Assembly: GCA_009840115.1 (NCBI GenBank)
Contig: VXOJ01000007.1
Span: 1 to 64,000 of the forward strand
From: Gemmatimonadales bacterium
Lineage (GTDB): Bacteria; Gemmatimonadota; Gemmatimonadetes; Palauibacterales; Palauibacteraceae
Reading direction: 5' to 3'
Length of the DNA stretch: 64,000 nucleotides
The notes under the pieces: generated by a model
Told to the model about the DNA's origin: nothing
Seen by the model: only the letters and a program-made list of their open reading frames with translations
Database searches by the model: none
In this document: positions 24,982 to 34,253 of the stretch, one piece after another
Numbering within the stretch: position 1 is the first letter of the stretch
Layout: every line of letters starts with the position of its first letter
Program-made: the position numbers and the translations under genes

Positions 24982-26178
24982 ATGATGCGAATTCTCACCC
25001 GGATACCGGCGATCGCGGTTCTGTCCGCGCTCGTCTTCGGGCTCGCGGCCGCGGATGCGCGCGCGCAGGACGAACATCTCGAGACTGCGAAACGCGTGCT
25101 GTCGAGCGTCCCCCTGTTCGACGGACACAACGACCTCCCCTGGGCGATCCGGAACGCGGAAGCGCCCCGCGACGTCCGCGCCTACGACATCTCGCGCCCC
25201 ACGCCGGGCCACACCGATCTCGCCCGACTTCGGGCCGGCGGCGTCGGGGCCCAGTTCTGGTCCGTCTACGTCCCCTCCTCGGTCATGTGGGACGGCGGCG
25301 GCGCACGCATGCAGCTGGAGCAGATCGACATCGCGCTCCAGATCATCTCCGATCACCGGGAGGACCTGGGGCTCGCGCTCACCGCCGCGGATGTGATGGA
25401 CCAGTTCCACCGCGGCAAGGTCGCCTCGATGCTCGGCATGGAGGGGGGCCACGCGATCGAGAACTCGCTCGGCGCCCTGCGGGCCTTCTACGCGCTCGGC
25501 GTCCGCTACATGACGCTCACGCACAGCGCCAACCTCCCCTGGGCCGACTCCTGCTGCGCGCTGCCCGAACTCGGAGGACTCTCCGCCTTCGGCAAGGAAG
25601 TCGTGCGCGAAATGAACTGGCTGGGCATGCTGGTCGACATCTCGCACGTGTCGCCGGGAAGCATGCACGACGCGCTCGACGTGACCGAGGCGCCGGTCAT
25701 CTTCTCGCATTCCTCCGCCCGGGCGGTGACGGACCACCCGCGCAACGTGCCGGACGACGTGCTGCGCCGGCTGCCGGAGAACGGCGGCGTGGTCATGGTC
25801 ACGTTCGTCGAGTCCTTCGTGAACCAGGAGGTCGCCAACTACGTCGGCCCGCAGGAAGGACGTCCGCGCGCCACGATGGCCGATGTCGTGGCGCATATCG
25901 AGCACATCCGCGAGGTGGCGGGCATCGACCACGTCGCGATCGGGGGCGACTACGACGGCATCGACCGGGGGCCGGTCGGGCTGGAGGACGTATCGACGTA
26001 CCCCGCCCTGTTCGCCGAACTCTCCCGTCGCGGATGGACCGAATCCGAACTCCGGGCCCTCGCGGCCGACAACCTGCTTCGCGTCATGCGGGCCGCCGAA
26101 GCGACCGCGCGCCGGCTCCAGGCCGAGCGCGATCCCTCCATGGCCACGATCGAAGAACTGGACGGGCTGGTGCCGTGA
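24982..26178 (+). CDS. Secreted membrane dipeptidase (peptidase M19)
   Basis: A 398-aa protein with a signal peptide (IPAIAVLSALVFGLAAADARAQ) and the M19/renal dipeptidase metal site: His49 and Asp51 in FDGHNDLPWAIR, the bridging Glu in SMLGMEGGHAIE, and later His residues in VDISHVSPGSM and IFSHSSARAV. GIDHVAIGGDYDGID supplies the late Asp. It hydrolyses dipeptides, with tolerance for D-residues in some members, in the periplasm. The next gene starts 32 bases downstream on the same strand. Confidence 0.9.
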   Translation: MMRILTRIPAIAVLSALVFGLAAADARAQDEHLETAKRVLSSVPLFDGHNDLPWAIRNAEAPRDVRAYDISRPTPGHTDLARLRAGGVGAQFWSVYVPSSVMWDGGGARMQLEQIDIALQIISDHREDLGLALTAADVMDQFHRGKVASMLGMEGGHAIENSLGALRAFYALGVRYMTLTHSANLPWADSCCALPELGGLSAFGKEVVREMNWLGMLVDISHVSPGSMHDALDVTEAPVIFSHSSARAVTDHPRNVPDDVLRRLPENGGVVMVTFVESFVNQEVANYVGPQEGRPRATMADVVAHIEHIREVAGIDHVAIGGDYDGIDRGPVGLEDVSTYPALFAELSRRGWTESELRALAADNLLRVMRAAEATARRLQAERDPSMATIEELDGLVP

Positions 26179-26210
26179 GACCCGCCGTCCCCAACCGAGA
26201 GGAAAGATCC

Positions 26211-27386
26211 ATGAGAACCGCACTGCGCAGACGAACTTCGACCGGACGGGCCCTTCCGCTTGGAGTGATCGCGGTCCTCTTCTCCGCGGCCTCCGTCGCC
26301 GCCCAGGACGTCGCGGGCATCGTGCTCGTGGAGCCGTTCAAGGTGGGGACGTTCGCGATCAGAGACGTTCCGCGCGTCGGGCTCGTGCTGCGTGACGCCT
26401 TCGTGGTCGACATCGAACTGGCGAACGAAGTCCTCGAGCGGAACCGCGCGTATCCGAGGGTGCCGGCGCCCACGGACATGCTCGACCTCATCGGCCGCTA
26501 CGAGTACGGCCTCCAGCGGCGCCTGTACGAGATCGTCAACGAGACGATCGCCTATCAGCGGCTCTCCGGCCCCACTCGCGCGGACTACGTCTACGAGGTC
26601 GATGAGGTCCGGATCCTTCCGCCGATCATGTATCCGGGCAAGATCCTGAACGCGGCGAGCAACTTCTACAGCCGCGTCGCCGCGGACGCGCCCGAAGGCG
26701 AGCAGGAGGAGGCGGTCCGCCAGCGCCGTGAGAACCGGGGCGTGCCCTACCTTTATCTCAAGCCGTCGCGCGGCGCCGTGGTCGGGACCAGCGAGCGGAT
26801 CGTGATTCCCCACGGCCGGAGCCAGACCGACTGGGAGGTCGAACTGGGCGTCGTCATGGGGCGGGCGGCGAAGTACGTGGCCTCCGAGGATGCCCAGGCG
26901 ACCGTATTCGGGTACACGGTGACGATCGACGTGTCCGACCGCGGCGGGCGTCCCCCGGGCGGCAACCCCACGCCTTCCGACTGGCTGGTCGAGAAGGGGC
27001 ACGACACGTTCGCGCCCATGGGCCCGTGGATCGTCCCGAAGGAGTTCTACGGCGACCCGATGGAGATGCTGCGGCAGACGCTGGACGTCGGCGGCGAGCG
27101 CATGCAGGAGGCGACCGCGGGCGACATGATCCACTCGCTGTGGGAGTTGATCGAATACGCGTCCTCGATCGTGACGCTGTTCCCGGGCGACGTGATCAAC
27201 CTCGGCACCTCCGGCGGAGTCGGCGCGGGCGAGGCGCGATTCCTGCAGCCGGGCGATGTCGTCACGGCGACGATCGACGGGATCGGCACGATCGAACTCC
27301 CCGTGGTGGAGGGGCCGGAGCCTCTCGGCAACATGGGCGTCCGGCTGCCGCCCGTGAGCACCTACCGGCGGGATCCCGGCTCATGA
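26211..27386 (+). CDS. Exported fumarylacetoacetate hydrolase-family protein, copy 1
   Basis: A 391-aa protein with a Sec signal (LPLGVIAVLFSAASVAAQ) and a C-terminal FAH fold: YPGKILNAASNFYSRV, the metal-binding Glu pair in DWEVELGVVMG, Asp in TVTIDVSDRG, and DTFAPMGPWIVP followed by LFPGDVINLGTSGGVG. FAH-family enzymes cleave or isomerise acyl-pyruvates and related keto acids and are normally cytoplasmic; an exported form is unusual. GAGAGGA precedes the ATG. Its stop overlaps the start of a close paralogue (ATGA), so the two are likely one functional unit, perhaps a heteromer. Confidence 0.85.
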   Translation: MRTALRRRTSTGRALPLGVIAVLFSAASVAAQDVAGIVLVEPFKVGTFAIRDVPRVGLVLRDAFVVDIELANEVLERNRAYPRVPAPTDMLDLIGRYEYGLQRRLYEIVNETIAYQRLSGPTRADYVYEVDEVRILPPIMYPGKILNAASNFYSRVAADAPEGEQEEAVRQRRENRGVPYLYLKPSRGAVVGTSERIVIPHGRSQTDWEVELGVVMGRAAKYVASEDAQATVFGYTVTIDVSDRGGRPPGGNPTPSDWLVEKGHDTFAPMGPWIVPKEFYGDPMEMLRQTLDVGGERMQEATAGDMIHSLWELIEYASSIVTLFPGDVINLGTSGGVGAGEARFLQPGDVVTATIDGIGTIELPVVEGPEPLGNMGVRLPPVSTYRRDPGS

Positions 27387-28528
27387 GGGCGCTGCTGGCG
27401 GCCGCGGCCCTGGCGTTCTCCGTTCCGCTGTCCGCCCAGGCAGGACCGGAGATCGAGATTGCGGAGCCCTTCAAGGTGGGGACGTTCGAGATCGACGGCG
27501 CTCCGCGCGTGGCCCTCGTGCTGCGCGACGCGCTGATCGTCGACATCCAGGAGGCGAACCGGGAGCTCGAGCGAAACCCCGCCTATCCGCCCGTCCCGCC
27601 GCCGGCCGACATGATCGACCTCATCGGCCGCTACGAGTACGGGGTCCGGCTCCGGCTGTACGAGATCGTCAACGACCTCGTGGCCCGGGGCGGGCTGTCC
27701 GGGAGCGGCAGAGCCGACTTCGTCCACGATCTCGGGGACGTGCGGGTCCTCCCGCCCATCATGTACCCGGGGAAGATCCTGAACGCGGCGGTCAACTTCT
27801 ACAGCCACGTCAACGAGGCGGGCACCGAGGAGGAGCGGCGCGAAGCCCGCCGCCAGCGGCGTGAGAACCGGGGCGTGCCCTATCTCTTCCTGAAGCCGAC
27901 GCGCGGCGCGGTGATCGGAGCCGACGACCGGATCGTGATCCCCTTCGGCCGGGACCGCACGGACTGGGAGGTGGAACTCGGCGCTGTGATCGGGCGCAGC
28001 GCCAAGTACGTGGATGCCCAGGGTGCCGAGGACCATGTGTTCGGGTACACGGTGACGATCGACGTGTCCGACCGCGGCGGCCGCCCGCCCGGCGGCAACC
28101 CCATGACGTCGGACTGGTTCGTCGGGAAGGGACACGACACGTTCGCGCCCATGGGTCCGTGGATCGTGCCCAAGGAGTTCTACGGCGACCCGATGGAGAT
28201 ACTGCGCCAGACGCTGGACGTGGGTGAGGAGCGCATGCAGGAGGCGACCGCGGGGGACATGATCCACACCCTGTGGGAGCTGATCGAGTACGGGTCCTCG
28301 ATCGCGACGCTGTTCCCCGGAGACGTGATCAACAACGGCACCTCGGGCGGCGTCGGCATGGGCACCGCGGTGCGCGGCGAGACGCGATTCCTGCAGCCCG
28401 GCGAGGTCGTCAGCGCCTCGATCGACGGCATCGGCACCCTGACGCTGGAGGTGGTGGCCGAGACGGAACCGCCCGGCGGAACCGGCGCCCGGCTCCCGGC
28501 CGTCCGCAGCTATCGGGGCAACCGCTAG
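27383..28528 (+). CDS. Exported fumarylacetoacetate hydrolase-family protein, copy 2
   Basis: A 381-aa paralogue of the preceding gene with its own signal peptide (LLAAAALAFSVPLSAQA) and the same FAH motifs (YPGKILNAAVNFYSHV, DWEVELGAVIG, IDVSDRGGRPPGGNP, DTFAPMGPWIVPKEFYGDPM). The two proteins share long identical blocks in the catalytic half but differ near the N-terminus and by a short insertion (MGTAVRGETR) after the GTSGGVG loop. Recent tandem duplication with divergence is the simplest explanation. The substrate is unknown. Confidence 0.85.
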   Translation: MRALLAAAALAFSVPLSAQAGPEIEIAEPFKVGTFEIDGAPRVALVLRDALIVDIQEANRELERNPAYPPVPPPADMIDLIGRYEYGVRLRLYEIVNDLVARGGLSGSGRADFVHDLGDVRVLPPIMYPGKILNAAVNFYSHVNEAGTEEERREARRQRRENRGVPYLFLKPTRGAVIGADDRIVIPFGRDRTDWEVELGAVIGRSAKYVDAQGAEDHVFGYTVTIDVSDRGGRPPGGNPMTSDWFVGKGHDTFAPMGPWIVPKEFYGDPMEILRQTLDVGEERMQEATAGDMIHTLWELIEYGSSIATLFPGDVINNGTSGGVGMGTAVRGETRFLQPGEVVSASIDGIGTLTLEVVAETEPPGGTGARLPAVRSYRGNR

Positions 28529-28558
28529 CGTCACGGGAGCTCCTGCTCGGAGCGGCGG

Positions 28559-29890
28559 ATGACGCCCAGGCCCGCGTTGGGGTTGTGGATGTGCACGGCC
28601 CTCGTCGTCGGGAGCATGGTGGGCTCGGGCGTCTTTCTGCTGCCCGCCTCGCTCTCGCCGTACGGCGGGATCAGCATCCTCGGCTGGCTGGTGAGCGCGG
28701 GCGGGGCCATGTGCCTGGCGCTCGTGATGGCCAGGCTGGGCGCGTTGATTCCGAAGGTCGGCGGCCCGTACGCCTTCGCGCGCGAGGGTTTCGGCGATTT
28801 CATAGGATTCTGGGTCGCGTGGTCCTACTGGATCTCGCTGCTCACGGCCAATGCCGCCCTCGCCGTGGCGACCGTGAGCTATGCCACCGTCTTCTGGCCC
28901 AAGCTGGGCGCTTCTCCCGTCGCCGGAGGCGTCGCCTCCCTCGTCGCGCTCTGGAGTCTGACGTTCGTGAACGCCTGGGGCGTGCGCACGGCGGGGCACG
29001 TGCAGCTTGTCACAACCGTGCTCAAGCTCCTGCCGCTGGCGGCGATCGGGACCATCGGCTTCCTCTACTTCCAGCCCGAGCACTTCCGGCCGTTCAACCC
29101 CGCCGGGGGCAACCCCATCGCCGCCGTTACGGCGACGGTGACGCTCACGCTGTGGGCCTTCATGGGACTGGAGGCCGCGACCGTCCCCGCCGCCGACGTT
29201 CGGGATCCCGCGCGCACGATCCCGCGGGCCACGATCCTCGGCACCGTGATCGCGGCGTTGATCTTCATCATCAGCACGTCCGCCGTGATGGGGATCATCG
29301 CGCCGGCGGACCTCGCACTCTCCACCGCGCCCTTCGCGGACGCGGCCGGATCGATCTGGGGGAACGCCGGCCGGCTCGTGATCGGAGCGGGCGCCACGAT
29401 CGCCTGTTTCGGCGCGCTCAACGGCTGGATCCTGCTCTCCGGCCAGCTTCCGCGGGCCGCCGCGCAGGATGGCCTCCTTCCCGCCGCCTTCGCGCGGCTC
29501 AGTCCGCGCGGCACGCCGTCCTTCGGGCTCATCTTCGCGGCGGGCGTCGCGACGATCCTCATCTCGATGAACTACACGCGCGGCCTCGTCCAGGCCTTCA
29601 CGTTCCTCATCCTCCTCTCCACGCTCGCGACGCTGCTCGCCTACGTGTTCGCGAGCGCGACCGCCCTGCTCTTCGCCGTGCGCGAACGCTTCGCCGTGAG
29701 GGACCACGCGCGGGAGCCGCGGTCCCACGGCACGGCGGCCCCCGTGGGGCGGCTGATCGTGGCCGTCCTGGCCTTCGGGTTTTCCTTCTGGGCCATCGCC
29801 GGGGCGGGCCCGGAAATCGTGTTCTGGGGCTTCCTCCTCCTCGTGGCGGGCGTCCCCGTGTTTGTCGTGATGCGGGCCCGGGGCGGCTGA
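28559..29890 (+). CDS. APC-superfamily amino-acid permease
   Basis: A 443-aa protein with about 12 hydrophobic segments. The first helix has the APC substrate motif GSMVGSGVFLLPASLSPYGG (about residues 18-37), and helix 6 shows WAFMGLEAATVPAADVRDPART. This pattern is close to the APA basic amino-acid/polyamine branch. GGAGCGGCGG precedes the ATG at 28,559. It follows the FAH pair by 30 bases on the same strand and could import an amino acid for, or export a product of, the exported enzymes upstream. The substrate cannot be read from sequence. Confidence 0.88.
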   Translation: MTPRPALGLWMCTALVVGSMVGSGVFLLPASLSPYGGISILGWLVSAGGAMCLALVMARLGALIPKVGGPYAFAREGFGDFIGFWVAWSYWISLLTANAALAVATVSYATVFWPKLGASPVAGGVASLVALWSLTFVNAWGVRTAGHVQLVTTVLKLLPLAAIGTIGFLYFQPEHFRPFNPAGGNPIAAVTATVTLTLWAFMGLEAATVPAADVRDPARTIPRATILGTVIAALIFIISTSAVMGIIAPADLALSTAPFADAAGSIWGNAGRLVIGAGATIACFGALNGWILLSGQLPRAAAQDGLLPAAFARLSPRGTPSFGLIFAAGVATILISMNYTRGLVQAFTFLILLSTLATLLAYVFASATALLFAVRERFAVRDHAREPRSHGTAAPVGRLIVAVLAFGFSFWAIAGAGPEIVFWGFLLLVAGVPVFVVMRARGG

Positions 29891-29897
29891 CTCCCGC

Positions 29898-30428
29898 TCA
29901 GTCGCCGGCGGCCGCGCGCTCGAGAATCCGGAGGAACTCGTCCAGGGCGGTGCGGCCCTTGTCCCGCGCGTAGTAGCGGCGCACCTCGCGATACCGGTCC
30001 GCCGTGTCGAGCTTCATCCCCTCCGTCATCACCCACTCCTGGATGGGCGCCGGCCGGGGACCCCACCACCCACGCTCGCGGAGCGCCTCGTCGTAGACGA
30101 TGAGGACCGGAATGGACCGGCTCGTCCCGTTCGTCAGATGGGCGTCCATCAGGTCCGGGTTCTCGTCCCGCAGGAGGACGCGCAGTTCGATGTTCCCGGC
30201 GGACTCCGCCAGGCGATCGAACACGGGGAGGGTGTTGATCGCGTCCCCGCACCAGTCCTCGGTGAGCGCGATGACGTTCCACCGGCCTGGGATGGCGCGG
30301 GCGCGTTGCCGGGTCTCCTCGTCCACCACCGCGCGGCGGGCCAGCGCGTGCCAGAGCTCGCGGTTCTTCTCGACCGTCTCCAGGTACTCGGAGAACGTCG
30401 GGGCGCTGTGGAATCGGTTTCGGTTCAA
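29898..30428 (-). CDS. Thioredoxin-fold protein with WCGDA motif
   Basis: About 176 aa from a TTG at 30,428 preceded by CGAGGG. The core is VIALTEDWCGDAINTLPVFD with one active-site Cys in WCGDA, followed by a cis-Pro loop (SRSIPVLIVYDE). This is the thioredoxin-family group with a single Cys (WCGD), often annotated only as thioredoxin family protein; a bacillithiol- or low-molecular-weight-thiol role is possible but not shown. A GTG at 30,518 would leave only 14 bases to the divergent DDAH-like gene, so the later start is preferred. Confidence 0.75.
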   Translation of the reverse strand: MNRNRFHSAPTFSEYLETVEKNRELWHALARRAVVDEETRQRARAIPGRWNVIALTEDWCGDAINTLPVFDRLAESAGNIELRVLLRDENPDLMDAHLTNGTSRSIPVLIVYDEALRERGWWGPRPAPIQEWVMTEGMKLDTADRYREVRRYYARDKGRTALDEFLRILERAAAGD

Positions 30429-30532
30429 GCTCGGGAACCCTCGTGCTGCGGTCGGTGCGGGGGCGGCGGCGCCGACGATGCCTGTGGCGCCGCGGCCAGC
30501 GAAGGTACGGGCGCCCACGTAGCTTCAGCCAG

Positions 30533-31459
30533 ATGAACGGGCGGGTGCAAACCGAAGCGAGGTTCGGCGTCTCGAGCATGGTGGCGCCTCTGCGGCGCGT
30601 GGCGATGCGCCGGCCCGGCCGGGCGACGCTGGAGGCCGATCCGGCGCGCTGGCACTACGCGGGGCCCATCGAGCCCGACCGGCTGCTCCGCCAGTACGAT
30701 GCGATCGCGGCGTGCGTCGCGGCCTCCGGGGCGGAGATCGAGTGGATCGAGGGCACGGAGGACGACGGGCTCGCCGACGCGATGTTCCCCTTCGATCCCT
30801 CGTTCATGACGCCCGGCGGCGCCATCCTGCTGCGGCCGGGGAAGGCGTTGCGGCAGCCCGAGGTGGCGAGCCACGAGGCGCTCTATCGGCGTCTCGGCCT
30901 GCCCGTGATCGGCGCCATCGAGGCCCCGGGGGTCGCGGAAGGCGGGGATCTGATGTGGGTCGACGAACGCACGCTCGCGGCGGGGCGCGGCTTCCGCACC
31001 AACCAGGCGGGCGTCGACCAGCTCCAGGCCATGCTCGCGCCACTCGGGATCGAAGTCCGGGCGTTCGATCTCCCGATGTGGCACGGAAGCGCCGCCTGCC
31101 TGCACCTGCTCTCGCTCGTGAGTCCGCTGGATCGGGACCTTGCGCTGGTTTATCCCCGGCTCTTCCCGGTCGCGCTCCACGAGTTGATGCGCGAGCGCGG
31201 CATCCAATGCCTCGAGGCGGGGGATGAGGAATTCGCGGCCTCCCGGGGGATGAATCTCAACGTCCTCGCGACGGCCCCGCGGCGCGGCATCGCGCTCGAC
31301 GGATTTCCGGAGACCCTCCGGCTGATGAGGGACGCGGGCTGCGACGTCACGTGCTTCGACGGCGACGCGCTCTGCATCCCGTGCGAGGGCGGCCCGACGT
31401 GCCTCACGCTCCCCATCCTCCGCGACGACCGCCCCTTCACACCGGGAACGAACCCATGA
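30533..31459 (+). CDS. Dimethylarginine dimethylaminohydrolase-like amidinotransferase-fold protein
   Basis: A 308-aa guanidino-modifying fold protein. Motifs: FDPSFMTPGGAILLRPGKA (substrate Asp loop), EGGDLMWVDERTLAAGRGFR (ExGGD plus GRG), a His in MWHGSAACLHLL and the catalytic Cys near the C-terminus in PCEGGPTCLTLPI. DDAH enzymes hydrolyse methylarginines; others in the fold act on arginine or related compounds. The ATG at 30,533 has no strong ribosome site; ATG 30,578 is an alternative. The stop overlaps the SRPBCC gene (ATGA). Confidence 0.8.
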   Translation: MNGRVQTEARFGVSSMVAPLRRVAMRRPGRATLEADPARWHYAGPIEPDRLLRQYDAIAACVAASGAEIEWIEGTEDDGLADAMFPFDPSFMTPGGAILLRPGKALRQPEVASHEALYRRLGLPVIGAIEAPGVAEGGDLMWVDERTLAAGRGFRTNQAGVDQLQAMLAPLGIEVRAFDLPMWHGSAACLHLLSLVSPLDRDLALVYPRLFPVALHELMRERGIQCLEAGDEEFAASRGMNLNVLATAPRRGIALDGFPETLRLMRDAGCDVTCFDGDALCIPCEGGPTCLTLPILRDDRPFTPGTNP

Positions 31460-31995
31460 ATCGGACCTTGAAGCGCATCGTCATCGGCATGCTCATCGTC
31501 ATCGCGGGCCTGTTCGCGGTCGTCTACGGCGTCGGGAGTTCCCTGCCCCAGGACCATGTCGCGGCCGTGAGGGCCGGGTTCTCCGCTTCGCCGGAGGAGA
31601 TCTTCGCGACCATCGCGGACTACCGGGCCTACCCCGAGTGGCGTCCCTCCATCGAACGCGTGGAGGAACTCCCGGCCCGCGACGGCAACCCCGCCTGGGT
31701 GATGCTCGACGCCACCGGCCCGCTTCCCATGGAGTTGACGGAGAGCGAGCCCCCGACCCGGCTCGTGACGACGATCCTCTCGGAGGGCATGCCCTTCGGC
31801 GGCCGCTGGATCTACGAGATCGAACCCGCGGCGGGCGGAGCGACCGTGACGGTCACCGAGGAGGGCGAGGTGTACAGCGCCGTCTTCCGCTTCGTGAGCC
31901 GCTACATCATGGGCCACCACGCCTCGGCGTCGCTCTTCCTTACCGACCTCGGCGGCCGCTTCGGCGAGGACGTCACCGTGGACGTGGTCCGTTAG
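31456..31995 (+). CDS. SRPBCC-family protein with N-terminal membrane anchor
   Basis: A 179-aa protein. Residues 6-28 form one transmembrane helix (IVIGMLIVIAGLFAVVYGVG), and the rest is a START/SRPBCC (polyketide cyclase-like) beta-grip: AGFSASPEEIFATIADYRAYPEWRP, ESEPPTRLVTTILSEG, GGRWIYEIEPAAGGATVTVTEEG. Such domains bind hydrophobic ligands. It overlaps the DDAH-like gene by 4 bases. Ligand and partner are unknown. Confidence 0.8.
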   Translation: MNRTLKRIVIGMLIVIAGLFAVVYGVGSSLPQDHVAAVRAGFSASPEEIFATIADYRAYPEWRPSIERVEELPARDGNPAWVMLDATGPLPMELTESEPPTRLVTTILSEGMPFGGRWIYEIEPAAGGATVTVTEEGEVYSAVFRFVSRYIMGHHASASLFLTDLGGRFGEDVTVDVVR

Positions 31996-32008
31996 CCGAC
32001 TCCGTCAC

Positions 32009-32030
32009 CGGAATCGGTCGCCCGATTCCG
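32009..32030. terminator. Bidirectional hairpin terminator between convergent genes
   Basis: CGGAATCGG (32,009-32,017) and CCGATTCCG (32,022-32,030) form a perfect 9-bp stem with loop TCGC, exactly between the stop codons of the convergent SRPBCC and MarC genes. No U-tract follows on either strand, so termination efficiency is uncertain. Confidence 0.6.
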
Positions 32031-32648
32031 TCAGCCGGCGAAGAACTCCCGGATGCCGCTGAGGCACATCTGGCAGCCGATGGCGAGCAGGATCAGGCCC
32101 GAGAAGCGCTCGAAGATCCGGATCGCGCGGCGGCTCAGCGCGTGCGAGAGGAAGCTGGCCGCCAGGAGCACCGCGAGCACGCCCACCGACGCGACGAACA
32201 CCGCGGTGAGCGTGGCGACGGGGATCCCGATCAACGCGCCGGCCTCATCGAGCGCCAACGTGATCGCGGCGGTGATCGACGCCGGCCCCGCGATCAGGGG
32301 CATGACGAGCGGAACCCAGAGGTGGTCTTCGGTCTCGCCCGGATCCCGGCGTACGCCCGTGATCCCGAATCCGGCGCCGCGGAGCATCTCCAGCGCGGCG
32401 AGGATGACGACGAGGCCGCCCGCCGTCCGGAACGCGGCGAAGCTCACGTCGAAGAGGTCCAGGATGCGCGCGCCGGCCACGGTGGCGACGGTCAGCACAA
32501 TGAGCACGCCGACGGCGACCTTCACCGCCGCGCGCCGCAGTTCCGCGCGCGAGAACCCGTCCGTCGCCGCGAAGAAGAAGGGCAGCTCGGCGAGCGGGTT
32601 CGTAAGCGCGATGAGGGCGATGGAGCCGTAGAGAATCTGGTCGATCAC
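32031..32648 (-). CDS. MarC-family integral membrane protein
   Basis: A 205-aa protein with six predicted transmembrane helices and the MarC/UPF0056 landmarks: IALIALTNPLAELPFFFA in helix 1, and LVMPLIAGPASITAAITLA in the middle. The family was once linked to multiple antibiotic resistance but its transport function is unresolved. It starts with GTG at 32,648 and is divergent from a serine hydrolase across 119 bases with no other gene. Confidence 0.88.
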   Translation of the reverse strand: MIDQILYGSIALIALTNPLAELPFFFAATDGFSRAELRRAAVKVAVGVLIVLTVATVAGARILDLFDVSFAAFRTAGGLVVILAALEMLRGAGFGITGVRRDPGETEDHLWVPLVMPLIAGPASITAAITLALDEAGALIGIPVATLTAVFVASVGVLAVLLAASFLSHALSRRAIRIFERFSGLILLAIGCQMCLSGIREFFAG

Positions 32649-32767
32649 GGGGACACGATATTCCCGCCCGCCCGCCGGCGCGACCTTCGCACCCGTGGCC
32701 GGAAACGCGCGAATCCCGCATGTTGGCAGGGTTCCAGAAACCTGTCGTCCGGACTCCGGGGGAAGCC

Positions 32768-34219
32768 ATGAAGCGCCTCACGTTCGCGGCCATCGCGCTC
32801 GCCCTGCTCGCACCGGCAGCCACCGCTGCCCAGCAGGAGCGGTCCTACGATTACTTCGCTCCGCAGCGGGAGATGATCCAGCGCGGCGTCCAGGCCATCC
32901 TCCAGTGCAACGGCCTGTTCACGGGAGACCGGACGCTGGAGCAGGTCTTCGAGCAGGAACTCGCCTACCTGCGCGACCCTGTCGGGACGGCCGAGGGCGG
33001 CGACTACGTCGTCGACTGGGAGAGGAAGGCGGTCGCGATCGGCGAACCCGGCGCGATCCCGACCATGAGGGCGGCGTTCCGCGAGGGCGTCGGCTGCGTG
33101 ATCCTGTCGCCGGAGCAGACCTTCGACGACATCGACGACCTCCCGATCCTGACCACGACCCGGCCGGACGGCAATTCGGCGGGGGCGGCCTGGCCGGACG
33201 GCGACCTCGTCATGAGCCGCCCGCTTCCGCGCGGTGTCGATCCGGTGGCCCTCGAGGCCGCGTCAGACTGGACCTTCGATCGCGAATCCCCGGAGCAGGT
33301 GACGCTCAGTCTCATCGTCCTCCACGACGGGGAGATCATCCACGAGCGCTACGCTCCCGGCGTGGACATGTTCACGAAGACCCGCACCTGGTCGACCGCG
33401 AAGAGCATCGCCTCGACCCTGATCGGCATGCTCGTCGACGAGGGGAAGCTGGCGCTCGACGAGCCCCTCCCCTTCGACTGGCTGCCCGAGAACGCGGGCT
33501 CTCCGGAGAACGACCCCCGGCGGGAGATCACGCTCCGTCACGTCCTCAACATGTCCAGCGGACTCTATCCCGTGGACAGCTGGGGCATGGAGTACGCGAC
33601 CGGGTCGGGCTTCTCCTACTGGGCCGGAGAGAGTTCGGTGCACGGCGCTCGCAACCGCTCGCTCATGCAGGAACCCGGGACGTTCTGGGACTACGAGAAC
33701 TACGACACGCTGCTCGGCGTGTACGCGATGAAGCAGGTGATCGGCGACCCGCAGGCCTACCTCGAGTTCCCGCGGGAACGCCTCCTCGACAGGATCGGGA
33801 TGCGGAACACGCTCCTCAGCACCGACCGCTTCGGCGACTTCATCATGAGCAGCCAGGTCTACACGACGGCCCGGGACCTGGCCCGCTTCGGGCTCCTCTA
33901 CGCGCAGAACGGGATGTGGAAGGACGAGCGCCTGATCTCCGAGGAGTGGATCGACTTCGTGCGGACGCCGGCCCCCGCCACCTCCGAGACCGGCAACTTC
34001 TACGGCGGCCAGTTCTGGCTCGTGCCGGACGACCGCACGGACGTGCCGAAGGACGCCTACTCCACCGCCGGCAACCGCGGCCAGTTCGTCGTCATCGTCC
34101 CGTCGCACGACGTCGTCATCGTCCGGCGAGGGCTCGATTACGGCCGGCAGGGCTTCGACCGGTGGGACATGACGCGGGAGGTCCTCAAGGCGTTCGAACC
34201 CGTCGCCACGAACCCCTGA
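32768..34219 (+). CDS. Exported serine hydrolase of the beta-lactamase superfamily
   Basis: A 483-aa protein with a signal peptide (LTFAAIALALLAPAATAA). After a 170-residue N-terminal region of unknown fold come the penicillin-binding-like motifs: SxxK as STAK in TWSTAKSIASTLIG, YxN as YEN in FWDYENYDTLLG, and a late SAxG-type segment STAGNRGQFVV. It resembles class C beta-lactamase-related esterases. The long N-terminal extension with a pair of cysteines (ILQCNGLF, EGVGCVILS) is specific to this copy. ATG 32,768 is favoured over 32,720 because it opens the signal peptide. Confidence 0.85.
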   Translation: MKRLTFAAIALALLAPAATAAQQERSYDYFAPQREMIQRGVQAILQCNGLFTGDRTLEQVFEQELAYLRDPVGTAEGGDYVVDWERKAVAIGEPGAIPTMRAAFREGVGCVILSPEQTFDDIDDLPILTTTRPDGNSAGAAWPDGDLVMSRPLPRGVDPVALEAASDWTFDRESPEQVTLSLIVLHDGEIIHERYAPGVDMFTKTRTWSTAKSIASTLIGMLVDEGKLALDEPLPFDWLPENAGSPENDPRREITLRHVLNMSSGLYPVDSWGMEYATGSGFSYWAGESSVHGARNRSLMQEPGTFWDYENYDTLLGVYAMKQVIGDPQAYLEFPRERLLDRIGMRNTLLSTDRFGDFIMSSQVYTTARDLARFGLLYAQNGMWKDERLISEEWIDFVRTPAPATSETGNFYGGQFWLVPDDRTDVPKDAYSTAGNRGQFVVIVPSHDVVIVRRGLDYGRQGFDRWDMTREVLKAFEPVATNP

Positions 34220-34253
34220 CGCCACACGGCACCGGGGTCGGGTCCAGCTAGGG

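Noticed and set aside
26211-28528. Tandem FAH genes as an assembly duplicate
   Set aside because: The copies differ throughout, have different signal peptides, and copy 2 has an insertion, so they are real paralogues.
27362-29728. A 788-codon minus-strand frame opposite FAH copy 2 and the permease
   Set aside because: It covers two well-supported plus-strand genes and reads as low-complexity Arg/Glu/Gly sequence.
34220-34253. GGGTC/GACCC repeats between convergent genes as a terminator
   Set aside because: The possible stems are short, overlap each other and have no clear single fold.
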